32,902 nt of DNA from Phycisphaerae bacterium (GCA_022866005.1 JALHTV010000012.1:1-32902), one strand, 5' to 3'; numbered from the stretch's first letter, positions 25,109 to 32,789 are shown. The notes: generated from the letters alone by a model not told the origin. Numbers and translations: made by a program.

Positions 25109-25368
25109 GCCGAGCTGACGGCGACGACCTTCTGCACGGCGGGGACCTTCTCCCGCAGGTGGCGCTCGACGCCCATCGTCAGCGTCATCGCCGCCGACGG
25201 GCAGCCGCGGCAGGCGCCCTGGAGACGCACCGAGACCGTTCCGGTCGATTCGTCGACGTCGACCAGCTCGATGTCTCCACCGTCGGCCTGAAGGAGAGGA
25301 CGGATATGATCGACGACAGCCTGCACCTGCTGCCGCACGCTGGGGGGTGTGTTGTCGCGTTGTGGCAT
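25078..25368 (-). CDS. NifU C-terminal-domain-like Fe-S scaffold protein
   Basis: A 96-residue protein consisting of one NifU C-terminal (Nfu) domain: ADGGDIELVDVDESTGTVSVRLQGACRGCPSA, with the cluster-binding pair C53-x-x-C56, then VERHLREKVP. Standalone Nfu proteins hold a 4Fe-4S cluster at a dimer interface and pass it to client enzymes. ATG 25368 has GGAAAGG 5 nt upstream, and a TATAAT box lies about 50 bp upstream. The C-terminus (about the last ten residues, AAPAVRRGIT) is encoded by the inserted repeat copy B rather than by the ancestral gene end. trpG starts 107 bp further on. The protein is cytoplasmic. Confidence 0.88.
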   Translation of the reverse strand: MPQRDNTPPSVRQQVQAVVDHIRPLLQADGGDIELVDVDESTGTVSVRLQGACRGCPSAAMTLTMGVERHLREKVPAVQKVVAVSSAAPAVRRGIT

Positions 25369-25420
25369 CTGGGCCTTTCCAGCGGTCGCGATTGGCCGCG
25401 ATTGCGCGTCTGGGCACTGG

Positions 25421-25426
25421 ATTATA
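25421..25426 (-). promoter_or_regulatory. Candidate -10 box for the NifU-like gene
   Basis: A perfect TATAAT on the minus strand places a start near 25414, about 46 nt before ATG 25368. No good -35 match is seen at the expected distance. Confidence 0.35.
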
Positions 25427-25694
25427 GCGTCCCCATCGGGGCGCTGCCGCGCCGAAACGGTGCGATTGCCCAACGCCGCCAAGGTCCTGATCGCACCATC
25501 CTGCGGTGCACCCGCCAGCACAGAAAGGCCCCGGCGACACCCCCGCAGCCAGGGCCAAACCACCTACTCGTCGCGTCCTGTCCCCTAACGTCGGGCCGGG
25601 GCACATCAGGCCGCGCAAAAGAGCATTGCCTGCCGTTTTGCCCGAGTTCCGCGGCCCCTGGCATTTGCCAACACAAATCAACAGCTTGTACGCC
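25427..25694. other. Intergenic stretch upstream of the RNR control region
   Basis: I find no gene with a ribosome binding site or a recognisable product in this stretch. Near its end, TGCCAACAC (25666-25674) is the inverse of the GTGTTGGCA part of the tandem repeat at 25764-25783, about 95 bp downstream. It could be part of the regulatory region of the RNR gene. Confidence 0.4.
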
Positions 25695-25783
25695 GAGAAT
25701 TCACAGCCCCCCATATATGGAATTCTCTTGACATGAGCCTGCACGTATGTTAGCATTATGTTCGGTGTTGGCAGGTGTTGGCA
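25695..25783 (+). promoter_or_regulatory. Distal promoter with flanking palindrome and tandem repeat, upstream of the RNR gene
   Basis: A perfect -35 box TTGACA (25728-25733) is followed after 17 bp by TAGCAT (25751-25756). The 8 bp inverted repeat GAGAATTC (25695-25702)/GAATTCTC (25720-25727) directly abuts the -35 box. Two head-to-tail copies of GGTGTTGGCA (25764-25783) cover the expected start site. The layout suggests a regulated promoter with operators on both sides; the regulator is unknown. Confidence 0.55.
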
Positions 25784-25833
25784 AGTAACAGGACTTGCGC
25801 ACAACCACCTTCGGGGCATGGCATTGCGCCGGA

Positions 25834-25887
25834 CAACAATATTTTGTGGTTTTACCTATTGACGACTGCTATATGTTGGGTAACATT
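25834..25887 (+). promoter_or_regulatory. Proximal RNR promoter overlapped by two NrdR-box-like sites
   Basis: Box 1 (25834-25849) has the core CAATATTTTGTG and box 2 (25866-25881) the core CTATATGTTG. Both fit the published NrdR consensus core CwAtATaTwG closely, and their centres are 32 bp apart, the three-turn spacing typical of tandem NrdR boxes. A promoter TTGACG (25859-25864), 16 bp, TAACAT (25881-25886) is superimposed: box 2 fills its spacer and box 1 lies just upstream. NrdR represses ribonucleotide reductase genes, so this predicts ATP/dATP-dependent repression of the downstream gene. Confidence 0.6.
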
Positions 25888-26089
25888 CTGACTTCGGATC
25901 GCACGTCGGTCAGGCTAGCAGGTGAGGCCACGCCGGCTCGGCACAGTGAGGGCAACAGAGTACCCCACTGCATTGGCTGTGTGCTTGCCTGTTGTGCACG
26001 TCGTTATGGGAGTGAGTGGACGGCCCGTCCGCGGCGAGGTCTGGAGAACACGAGTCCTAGGTCCCTCCTTAGACGTTGGAGATGCACAT
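25888..26089 (+). promoter_or_regulatory. 5' leader of the RNR gene
   Basis: This untranslated leader of about 200 nt contains a hairpin at 25944-25970 (CAGTG-A-GGG/CCC-CACTG, 8 bp with one bulged A), a small hairpin GGACG/CGTCC (26018-26030), and CTCC (26065-26068), which can pair with the ribosome binding site GGAG (26078-26081). I looked for the conserved core of a cobalamin riboswitch, which would suit a B12-dependent enzyme, and did not find it. Confidence 0.35.
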
Positions 26090-29000
26090 ATGTCGCCACC
26101 TGAATCGGCCAGATTTGCCGACAGTTCTACGGAAGATCTGCCCGGCGAGGCCGCGCGCCGCGCCCCCGACGGGCTGGGGATCGAGCCGATCTTCTCCACC
26201 CCCGGGGAGGACCCCTTCGATCAGATCGTCTGGGAGAAGCGCACCGCCAAGATCACCGACGAGAAGGGCAACACGATCTTCGAGCAGCAGGACGTGGAAG
26301 TGCCCGCCGACTGGAGCCAACTGGCCTGCAATGTGGTCGTCAGCAAGTACTTCTACGGTGAGAAGGGCAAGCCCCAGCGCGAGCACTCCGTCCGCCAGCT
26401 CATCCACCGCGTCACGCGGACCATCGCCGACTGGGGCAAGGCCGATGGGCTGTTCACCAGCGACGAGGACGCCGAGCGCTTCTATCACGAACTCACCAGC
26501 CTGTGCGTCAACCAGGTCGCCGCGTTCAACTCCCCGGTCTGGTTCAACGTCGGCCTGTACCACCAAGCCGGGATCGGGGGTTCGGAAGGCAACTTCCACT
26601 GGGACGGGGCAGCCAATTGCCCGGCCAGGACGCTACGGAGCTATGAGTACCCCCAGGCCTCGGCCTGCTTCATCCAGTCCGTCGAGGACACCATGGAGGA
26701 CATCATGCGCCTAGCCCACGCCGAGGCCATGCTGTTCAAGTACGGCTCGGGCACGGGCACGGACCTGTCCACGCTCCGCAGCAGCCGCGAGAGGCTCTCC
26801 GGCGGCGGCAAGCCGTCGGGGCCGCTGAGCTTCATGCGGGTGTACGATCAGATTGCCGCGGTGGTCAAGTCCGGAGGCAAGACCCGCCGGGCGGCCAAAA
26901 TGCAGTCCCTGCGGTGCGAGCACCCCGACATCCGCGACTTCATCAGCTGCAAGATGAACGAGGAGAAGAAGGCCTGGGCGCTCATCCAGCAGGGGTACGA
27001 CGGCTCGTTCAACGGGGAGGCCTACAGCTCGGTGATGTACCAGAACGCCAACCTCTCGGTGCGCGTGACGGACGAGTTCATGACCGCGGCCGAGGAAGGG
27101 CGCCCGTGGCAGACCTTTGCGGTCACTACCGGCCAGCCGATGGAGACTCACTCGGCGGCCGAGTTGCTGAACCTCATCGCCGAGGGCACGCACGTCTGCG
27201 GTGATCCGGGCGTGCAGTACCACACCACGGTCAACCGCTGGCATACCTGCCCGGAGGGCGGACAGATCTGCGCGTCCAACCCGTGCAGCGAGTACATGTT
27301 CGTCAACGATTCGGCCTGCAACCTGGCGAGCCTGAACCTGCTGAAGCTCCGTCGGCCTGACGGCAGCTTTGACGTCGAGGCGCTCCGCGCGGCCGTGCGG
27401 CTGATGATCATCGCCCAGGAGATCCTGGTCGACCACGGCAGCTACCCCAGCGAGCGGATCTGCCGCAACAGCCACGATTACCGGGCCCTGGGATTGGGCT
27501 ACGCCAACCTGGGGGCGATGGTGATGGCCATGGGCCTGCCCTATGACAGCGACGCCGGCAGGGCCTACGCCTCGGCCGTCACGGCCATTCTGACCGGCAC
27601 GGCCTACGCCACCAGCGCCGAGCTCGCCAGCCGGCTGGGACCGTTCCAGCAATTCATGCGCAACCGCCAGCCCATGCTGAAGATCGTCGCCATGCACCGC
27701 TCGGCGGTGGACGGCATCAGCCGCGAGCACTGCCCGGCGGACCTGCTGGCCGCGGCCGAGGCCGCCTGGGACGAGGCCCTGGCCGCGGGCAAGCGCCAGG
27801 GGTTCCGCAACGCCCAGGTGACCGTCATCGCTCCCACCGGCACGATCGGCTTCATGATGGACTGCGACACCACCGGCATCGAGCCGGAGATCGCGTTGGT
27901 GAAGTATAAGCACCTCGTCGGGGGCGGGATGCTCAAGATCGTCAACCGCACCGTGCCGCTGGCGCTGGAGGCGATGGGCTACAAGGACGCGAGCGTCGCC
28001 AACATCCTGTCCTACATCGACGAGCACGAGACCATTGAGGGCGCCCCCGGCCTGAAGGACGAGCACCTAAGCGTCTTTGACTGCGCCTTCAAACCGGGCA
28101 AGGGCAGCCGGTGCATCCCCTACATGGGCCACATCCGCATGATGGCGGCCGTGCAGCCGTTCATCTCCGGTGCGATCTCCAAGACCGTCAACATGCCCAA
28201 GGAGTCCACGGTCGAGGAAATCCGCAACGTCTACCTGCAAGGCTGGAAGCTGGGACTCAAGGCCGTGGCGATCTACCGCGACGGGTCCAAGCGCGTCCAG
28301 CCGCTCAGCGTCCGCAAGAAGGACAAGGACGAAAAGATCGCCACCGAGCCGGCCCGGGCGGCCGAGGCCTCCTCGACCAAGCCCCACCGCCATCGCCTGC
28401 CGACGACCCGCCCGTCGATCACGCACAAGTTCGAGGTCGCCGGGCACGAGGGCTACCTCAACGTCGGGCTGTTCGAGGACGGCCAGCCCGGGGAGCTGTT
28501 CATCACGATGGCCAAGGAAGGCTCGACCGTCGGTGGCATGATGGACGCCTTCGCCACGGCCATGAGCCTGTGCCTCCAGTACGGTGTACCCCTCGAGGCG
28601 CTGGTCAAGAAGTTCACCCACCAGCGCTTCGAGCCCAGCGGCATGACCGGCAACCGCGACATCCCGTTCGCCAAGAGCATCGTGGACTACATCTTCCGCT
28701 GGTTGGGCCTGACGTTCCTGGAGGAGTTCCGCAAGGCCCATCTGCCGGCCCGAGGCGGATCGGCTCCACCCAAGGCAGCGCCCGAGGCCCGCAAGGACGA
28801 TCGCCCCTCGGAGACTGACAGCGCCGACCAGGCCTCGGGCAGGGAGGCTCGCAGGCCTGGCGGCGCCTTGTTGCCGGGGATGTACATCCCCGGGGCGGAT
28901 GGCGGCGGGTTGGAGCCGTTCCGCTCCGCGGTGCTCCTGGCCGACCAGCAGCGGGCCGACCGCCTGACCCGAGGCACCGAGCGGGCCTTCGAGCGGATCG

Positions 29001-29122
29001 ACCAGCAGTTCTCGCATTACCAGGAAGACGCACCGGCCTGCGACGTGTGCGGGTCGATCACCGTACGCAATGGCAACTGCTACAAGTGTTTCAATTGCGG
29101 TTCGTCGCTCGGCTGTAGCTAG
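26090..29122 (+). CDS. nrdJ: Adenosylcobalamin-dependent (class II) ribonucleotide reductase
   Basis: A 1010-residue class II reductase, which makes deoxyribonucleotides with adenosylcobalamin and does not need oxygen. Landmarks: the redox Cys at 193 (ASACFIQSVEDTMEDI), the phosphate-binding loop KYGSGTGTDLSTL, the active site SNPCSEYMF (N397, the thiyl Cys C399, E401), then VTVIAPTGTIGFMMDCDTTGIEPE. After the catalytic barrel come a TSCPK-type domain (THKFEVAGHEGYLNVGLFE, about residues 780-880), a linker, and a C-terminal zinc-ribbon tail with CDVCG and CYKCFNCG followed by a last Cys. The length is typical of the large bacterial NrdJ form. ATG 26090 follows GGAG at a good distance. The upstream in-frame extension is leader sequence. 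No other nrd gene is nearby, so it stands alone under its own NrdR-type control. Confidence 0.95.
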   Translation: MSPPESARFADSSTEDLPGEAARRAPDGLGIEPIFSTPGEDPFDQIVWEKRTAKITDEKGNTIFEQQDVEVPADWSQLACNVVVSKYFYGEKGKPQREHSVRQLIHRVTRTIADWGKADGLFTSDEDAERFYHELTSLCVNQVAAFNSPVWFNVGLYHQAGIGGSEGNFHWDGAANCPARTLRSYEYPQASACFIQSVEDTMEDIMRLAHAEAMLFKYGSGTGTDLSTLRSSRERLSGGGKPSGPLSFMRVYDQIAAVVKSGGKTRRAAKMQSLRCEHPDIRDFISCKMNEEKKAWALIQQGYDGSFNGEAYSSVMYQNANLSVRVTDEFMTAAEEGRPWQTFAVTTGQPMETHSAAELLNLIAEGTHVCGDPGVQYHTTVNRWHTCPEGGQICASNPCSEYMFVNDSACNLASLNLLKLRRPDGSFDVEALRAAVRLMIIAQEILVDHGSYPSERICRNSHDYRALGLGYANLGAMVMAMGLPYDSDAGRAYASAVTAILTGTAYATSAELASRLGPFQQFMRNRQPMLKIVAMHRSAVDGISREHCPADLLAAAEAAWDEALAAGKRQGFRNAQVTVIAPTGTIGFMMDCDTTGIEPEIALVKYKHLVGGGMLKIVNRTVPLALEAMGYKDASVANILSYIDEHETIEGAPGLKDEHLSVFDCAFKPGKGSRCIPYMGHIRMMAAVQPFISGAISKTVNMPKESTVEEIRNVYLQGWKLGLKAVAIYRDGSKRVQPLSVRKKDKDEKIATEPARAAEASSTKPHRHRLPTTRPSITHKFEVAGHEGYLNVGLFEDGQPGELFITMAKEGSTVGGMMDAFATAMSLCLQYGVPLEALVKKFTHQRFEPSGMTGNRDIPFAKSIVDYIFRWLGLTFLEEFRKAHLPARGGSAPPKAAPEARKDDRPSETDSADQASGREARRPGGALLPGMYIPGADGGGLEPFRSAVLLADQQRADRLTRGTERAFERIDQQFSHYQEDAPACDVCGSITVRNGNCYKCFNCGSSLGCS

Positions 29123-29560
29123 CGTTTGCCGTCAGGGCAGTAATCCAGTCGCGCCGTAAGGCAGTGCGGGCGCCGCCTCGCCACGGCTGGAGCAGTACGC
29201 GGCGCCCGGGGCAGTACGCGTTCAGGGATGAACGCGGCATCGTTTCCGTGCTGGGCCTGTGCCTTCCACCAGGCCGGTTCGCGGGTGTTCTTGCCCCCGT
29301 GGGAAGGGCAGGTCCCGAGCGTGCCATCGTCGTAGTCGTCGGCGCCGCCGTGACGCGTAGCAACGATGGGCTATCCGGCCGGCTGCGACGATGGAGAGAA
29401 CACTTGTGGACGCGGGGGGCGGCGGCCGCGGCGCCGAGCCGCCCCCTTAGGTGCCTTGAGTTCCGCCGGCCAGACCGTGCGGGTAGGAAAGCAAGGAAAA
29501 GTCGGCTAAAGGTTTCAGCCGGCACATACCGAAGTACCAAACAACAGAGTTGTCCGCTGC
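29123..29560. other. Non-coding stretch with stable hairpins after the RNR gene
   Basis: No convincing gene is present in this stretch; frames on both strands are Arg/Pro/Ala-rich and lack ribosome binding sites. It contains two strong hairpins: GGGCGCCGC/GCGGCGCCC (9 bp, 29168-29207), 45 nt after the stop of nrdJ, and GGGGGCGGC/GCCGCCCCC (9 bp, 29415-29446). GCAGTACGCG occurs twice near the first one (29192-29201 and 29211-29220). The first hairpin may end the nrdJ transcript. I saw no match to RNase P RNA, tmRNA or SRP RNA cores. Confidence 0.45.
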
Positions 29561-29565
29561 ACCCA

Positions 29566-29656
29566 TGACGATGTAGGTCTCCCTCCGCCTACGTCAGGGT
29601 TGCGGCATATGTGGGCGATGCCAAGGTCTCCCTCCACCTGGGCGTCGCCCTTTTTT
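29566..29656 (+). ncRNA. Candidate small RNA: two hairpins with matching anti-Shine-Dalgarno loops and an intrinsic terminator
   Basis: Hairpin 1 (29566-29596) pairs TGACG...TAGG with CCTA...CGTCA, with a 3-nt bulge, around the loop TCTCCCTCCG. Hairpin 2 (29613-29650) pairs GGGCGATGCC with GGCGTCGCCC (10 bp with one G-U), then a mismatch and AGG/CCT around the loop TCTCCCTCCA, and is followed by TTTTTTCTT: a textbook intrinsic terminator. The 12-mer AGGTCTCCCTCC is identical in both arms. Both loops display CCUCC, which can pair with Shine-Dalgarno sequences, as in the proteobacterial cuckoo/CcsR small RNAs. No promoter was identified, and it could also be a 5' attenuator of the phosphoesterase gene 115 bp downstream. 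Confidence 0.55.
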
Positions 29657-29696
29657 CTTGGGCCCAAAGAACGAAGGATCCCCCCCAAAGCGTCAG

Positions 29697-29725
29697 TTCA
29701 TCGGGAAGGATCTGGCGAGTATACT
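29697..29725 (+). promoter_or_regulatory. Candidate promoter for the phosphoesterase lipoprotein gene
   Basis: TATACT (29720-29725) lies 17 bp after a poor -35-like TTCATC (29697-29702). A start near 29732 gives a leader of about 39 nt with AAAGGAG before ATG 29771. The promoter lies downstream of the small-RNA terminator, which supports two separate transcripts. Confidence 0.4.
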
Positions 29726-29770
29726 CACCCGGCGCGAACCCGATCCGTTTGTTGATGAAAGGAGCCGTCC

Positions 29771-31669
29771 ATGATCCGGTGGCAAAGCTTGGCGGCAACG
29801 TGCCTGTGGGTGTGCCTTTGCGGATGCTCTCAGCCTCCTCGTCCATTCGTCCCGGATCTGTCCGGTCCGGCGGTACCGTGGACGGACCGCGATTTCGGCG
29901 ACGGAGGGGCCGACTTCCACTTCGCGATCGTGGCCGACCGGAACGGCGGCAGCCGGCCCGGCGTGTTCGAGGGGGCTGTGGTCAAGCTGAACCTGCTCCA
30001 GCCGGAGTTCGTCATCTGTGTCGGCGACTTGATTGGCGGCTACACCGACGACGCTGCCGAGCTCGGCCGCCAGCAGGACGAATTCGACCGCATCGTCGGG
30101 CAGCTCGAGATGCCGTTCTTCCACGTGCCCGGCAATCACGACATCAGCAACGCGCTGGCCGCCTCGGCCTGGCGGGGTCGCTACGGCCGGCCTTACTACC
30201 ACTTCCTCTATAAGGGCGCGCTGTTCGTGGTCCTGTGCACGGAAGATCCGGGAGACAACAAGTTGCTGGACGAGCAGCTCGAGTATCTCCGCAAGGTGCT
30301 CGAGGCCAACAAGACCGTCCGCTGGACGTTCCTGTTCATGCATGTCCCCGGGCTGCAGGGGGACGGGACGAGCAAGCCGCCCTGGGCCAAGTTCGAGCCT
30401 CTGCTGGAGGGCCGACCGTGGACAGCCTTTGCCGGACACGACCACGAGTACGCCATCTACGATCGCCACGGGAACAAGTACATCCGCCTGGGGACCACCG
30501 GCGGGGCCAGCGACCTGCTGGGCAAGGAATTCGGCAGCTTCGATCAGGTCATGTGGGTCACGGTGCGGAGCGACGGGCCCAAGATCGCCAACCTCATGCT
30601 CGATGGGATACAGGATGACCACGTCTCCACGCCCGAGCAGGTCCGCCAAAGCTATGGGCTGCTCGAAGGGGTGACCCTCGTCGGCGACGTGGTGCCTGTG
30701 CCGCGCGGGCCGCTCCGGCCGGCATGGACCCAGCTGACCTTCACCAATAAGACCGACCTCCCGGCGGCCGTGACGGCCGTGTTCCAGCCCGATGAGAAGC
30801 TCCTTCCCTCCCCGCCGTCGATGGCGCTACACGTGGCGCCAAAGTCCGACAAGGCCGTGGACCTGCTGCTCACCCCGGCCACGCGATTGTCCTTGGCCGA
30901 CGTGAAGCCGCTGACGCTCGCCTACTCCGTGTCCTACCAGATGCCCGACGGCACCAGCAGGAAGTTCGACTTCAGCCGATCCATCGGCCTGGCCGAGGTC
31001 CTGCCCCTCCGGCGGGCTCCGCGGGCCATCCTCGTCGACGGACAACTGGACGACTGGGCGGGCCTGCTCGTGGCGGTCGACCGGCCGGGACAGATCCAAG
31101 GCGACGTCGAAGGCTACCGCGGCCCCGACGACTGCCGCTTCCGGTTCGGTGTCACCTACGACGAGCAGTACGTGTACATCGCCGTCGATGTCACCGACGA
31201 CAACGAGCTCCTCGATCCCAACAGGCCGCCCGACGATCAGGACGCCGCGCTGATCCTGGTCGGCGCCGACCCGGACATGGGTACGTCCTCCGAAGCGGAC
31301 CAGCGGACCTATGGAATCCTGATGTGCCCCTGGAAAGAACCCCCCAAGCCGAACGTGGACACGCGAGGCAGGAAGCTGCGGGGAACCCAGCGTGGATCCG
31401 TCAGGACTGCGGGTGGATATACAGCCGAACTGGCCATACCCGTCTCGGAGCTCCAGAAGCTGCGCGACGGCCCCTGGCAGGAGATCCGTCTGAACATCGC
31501 CGTGAGGGACCGCGACGGCCCGGACAAGGTGACGGAACTGTACTGGCAGGCGGACTGGTCGAGCCCCCAGGCCGTCTATGGCAGCGGCACGTTCCGCAAG
31601 GAGCAGCCCGCCCCCAGCTCCGGCCCCGCGTCCACCCAGGCCGACGCCGCTGCCAAAACGTCACGCTGA
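29771..31669 (+). CDS. Calcineurin-like phosphoesterase lipoprotein with C-terminal CBM9-like domain
   Basis: A 632-residue exported protein. The lipobox LCGC ends at Cys19, so it is probably membrane-anchored. The phosphoesterase domain covers about residues 45-290: GDLIGG, GNHDI, MHVPG and GHDHEY provide most of the two-metal site, while the first motif is DRN (56-58) where most families have DxH. After a beta-rich linker, residues about 415-610 look like a CBM9/DOMON-type sandwich, starting ILVDGQLDDWAG and including YVYIAVDVTDD and YTAELAIPVSEL. CBM9-type domains bind sugars or, in DOMON relatives, haem; which applies here cannot be told. ATG 29771 has AAAGGAG ahead. The C-terminus is a short Pro/Ser/Ala tail. 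The role may be extracytoplasmic phosphate or glycan turnover. Confidence 0.82.
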   Translation: MIRWQSLAATCLWVCLCGCSQPPRPFVPDLSGPAVPWTDRDFGDGGADFHFAIVADRNGGSRPGVFEGAVVKLNLLQPEFVICVGDLIGGYTDDAAELGRQQDEFDRIVGQLEMPFFHVPGNHDISNALAASAWRGRYGRPYYHFLYKGALFVVLCTEDPGDNKLLDEQLEYLRKVLEANKTVRWTFLFMHVPGLQGDGTSKPPWAKFEPLLEGRPWTAFAGHDHEYAIYDRHGNKYIRLGTTGGASDLLGKEFGSFDQVMWVTVRSDGPKIANLMLDGIQDDHVSTPEQVRQSYGLLEGVTLVGDVVPVPRGPLRPAWTQLTFTNKTDLPAAVTAVFQPDEKLLPSPPSMALHVAPKSDKAVDLLLTPATRLSLADVKPLTLAYSVSYQMPDGTSRKFDFSRSIGLAEVLPLRRAPRAILVDGQLDDWAGLLVAVDRPGQIQGDVEGYRGPDDCRFRFGVTYDEQYVYIAVDVTDDNELLDPNRPPDDQDAALILVGADPDMGTSSEADQRTYGILMCPWKEPPKPNVDTRGRKLRGTQRGSVRTAGGYTAELAIPVSELQKLRDGPWQEIRLNIAVRDRDGPDKVTELYWQADWSSPQAVYGSGTFRKEQPAPSSGPASTQADAAAKTSR

Positions 31670-31693
31670 CCGCACCGCCGGCAACTGACGGGT

Positions 31694-31739
31694 CCGGCCT
31701 CAAGCCGGCCTGTCCCTGCAAGCGGGCAGGCGTTACAAT
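31694..31739 (+). promoter_or_regulatory. Paired hairpins and a -10-like box ahead of leuD
   Basis: A 5 bp stem CCGGC/GCCGG (31694-31708) and an 8 bp stem with one bulge, GCCTG-T-CCC/GGGCAGGC (31708-31731), follow the end of the phosphoesterase gene; they may end that transcript. TACAAT (31734-31739) could be the -10 element of leuD, but no -35 box is recognisable. Confidence 0.3.
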
Positions 31740-31791
31740 CGCGCCTCCAGTGGCCCGCGCAGGTGCCCACAAGCAAGCGGAGGAAGCAGCG

Positions 31792-32370
31792 ATGGAGAAA
31801 CTGATCCGCGGCAAGGCGTTCGTCGTCGGGGACAACATCGACACCGACCAGATCATCCCCGCCGAGTACCTCACCTATGACCCCAGCGACCCCACCGAGC
31901 GGGCGACCTTCGGCCGCTACGCCATGAGCGGCCTGCCCATCGAGCAGTCGGGCCTGCCGACCGGGGGCGTGCGCTTCGTGGAGGAAGCCGCCTTCAAGAG
32001 CCTTTTTGCCTTCATCGTCGCCGGGCGGAACTTCGGCTGCGGCAGCTCGCGCGAGCACGCGCCCCTGGCGATTGCCCAGGCCGGCGTGTGCGTGGTCCTG
32101 GCGGAGAGCTACGCCCGCATCTTCTACCGCAACGCCGTCAACGGCGGCTACCTGCTGCCGCTGGAAAGCCCCCAGCGACTGATCGACCGGATCGCCACCG
32201 GCGACGAGCTGGAGGTGGACCGCTCGGTGAACGTCGTCCGGCATCTAGTCACCGGCAAGAGCTGGCCGCTGCGGCCCCTGGGAGACGCCTCCGACATCAT
32301 CGCCGCGGGCGGCATCTTCCCCTACGCCCAAAAGACCGGCATGCTCAAAAAGACAGCGACTAGGGACTAG
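31792..32370 (+). CDS. leuD: 3-isopropylmalate dehydratase small subunit
   Basis: A 192-residue aconitase-type swivel domain protein. With LeuC it isomerises 2- to 3-isopropylmalate in leucine synthesis. The start GKAFVVGDNIDTDQIIPAEYL and the substrate-binding loop NFGCGSSREHAP are diagnostic, and the length fits the shorter, archaeal-type LeuD group, which also includes homoaconitase subunits. ATG 31792 follows GGAGG at 8 nt, a strong ribosome binding site. LeuC is not in the window. The end is slightly unusual, with a Lys/Thr-rich tail (LKKTATRD). The DUF167 gene follows after 58 bp. Confidence 0.9.
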   Translation: MEKLIRGKAFVVGDNIDTDQIIPAEYLTYDPSDPTERATFGRYAMSGLPIEQSGLPTGGVRFVEEAAFKSLFAFIVAGRNFGCGSSREHAPLAIAQAGVCVVLAESYARIFYRNAVNGGYLLPLESPQRLIDRIATGDELEVDRSVNVVRHLVTGKSWPLRPLGDASDIIAAGGIFPYAQKTGMLKKTATRD

Positions 32371-32428
32371 GGATGATGGAGCGGAGGAACTTGGGGGGAA
32401 GTGGTTGTCGCGGCCTAGGGGCGAGGGC

Positions 32429-32737
32429 ATGAGAGGAACCGACAAGCTCAACATCCGCGACACCCCCGGCGGGGCGATCGTTGCCGTCAAGGCGGTGGCG
32501 GGCAGTTCGCGCGACAGGGTGGTCGGTGTCCTCGGCGACTGCCTGAAGATCGCCACCTCAGCCCCACCGCAGCGCGGCCAGGCCAACGCCGCCATCGCCC
32601 ACACGCTCGCGGCGGCCTTGGGCGTCGATCCCCGCACGGTGACACTGGCCGCCGGGCCCGCCCGCCCGCGCAAGGAATTCCTTGTCACCGGCCTGACGGC
32701 TGATCAGGTGCGTGCGAGGCTCGCAGAACTCAGTTGA
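32429..32737 (+). CDS. DUF167/YggU-family protein
   Basis: A 102-residue small protein of the DUF167 (YggU/UPF0235) family: AVAGSSRDRVVG, the conserved LKIATSAPPQRGQANAAI with its PP.GkAN core, then VTLAAGPARPRKEFLVTGL. The fold is known from structures but the function is not; genomes often place it near membrane-protein or RNA genes. ATG 32429 is preceded by a G-rich GGGGCGAGGG stretch. The gene runs to 32737 and is convergent with a partial gene at the window edge. A small GCGC/GCGC hairpin with a GTCA loop lies just after the stop. Confidence 0.85.
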   Translation: MRGTDKLNIRDTPGGAIVAVKAVAGSSRDRVVGVLGDCLKIATSAPPQRGQANAAIAHTLAAALGVDPRTVTLAAGPARPRKEFLVTGLTADQVRARLAELS

Positions 32738-32789
32738 ATTGCTGCGCGTCAGCGCGGTTGGAGGGGACCAGGCGAGTGCAGGGGAGGCG

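Noticed and set aside
25888..26089. Cobalamin riboswitch in the leader of nrdJ
   Set aside because: The enzyme is B12-dependent, so it was worth a look, but the conserved B12-box and kissing-loop core segments are not recognisable.
26090..29122. Intein inside the ribonucleotide reductase
   Set aside because: Inteins are frequent in this family, but the length is normal and the catalytic motifs are continuous.
29091..29568. Open frames of 134-149 codons on both strands after nrdJ
   Set aside because: The compositions are Arg/Pro/Ala-rich, there are no ribosome binding sites or motifs, and the frames overlap each other. They look like chance frames in GC-rich DNA.
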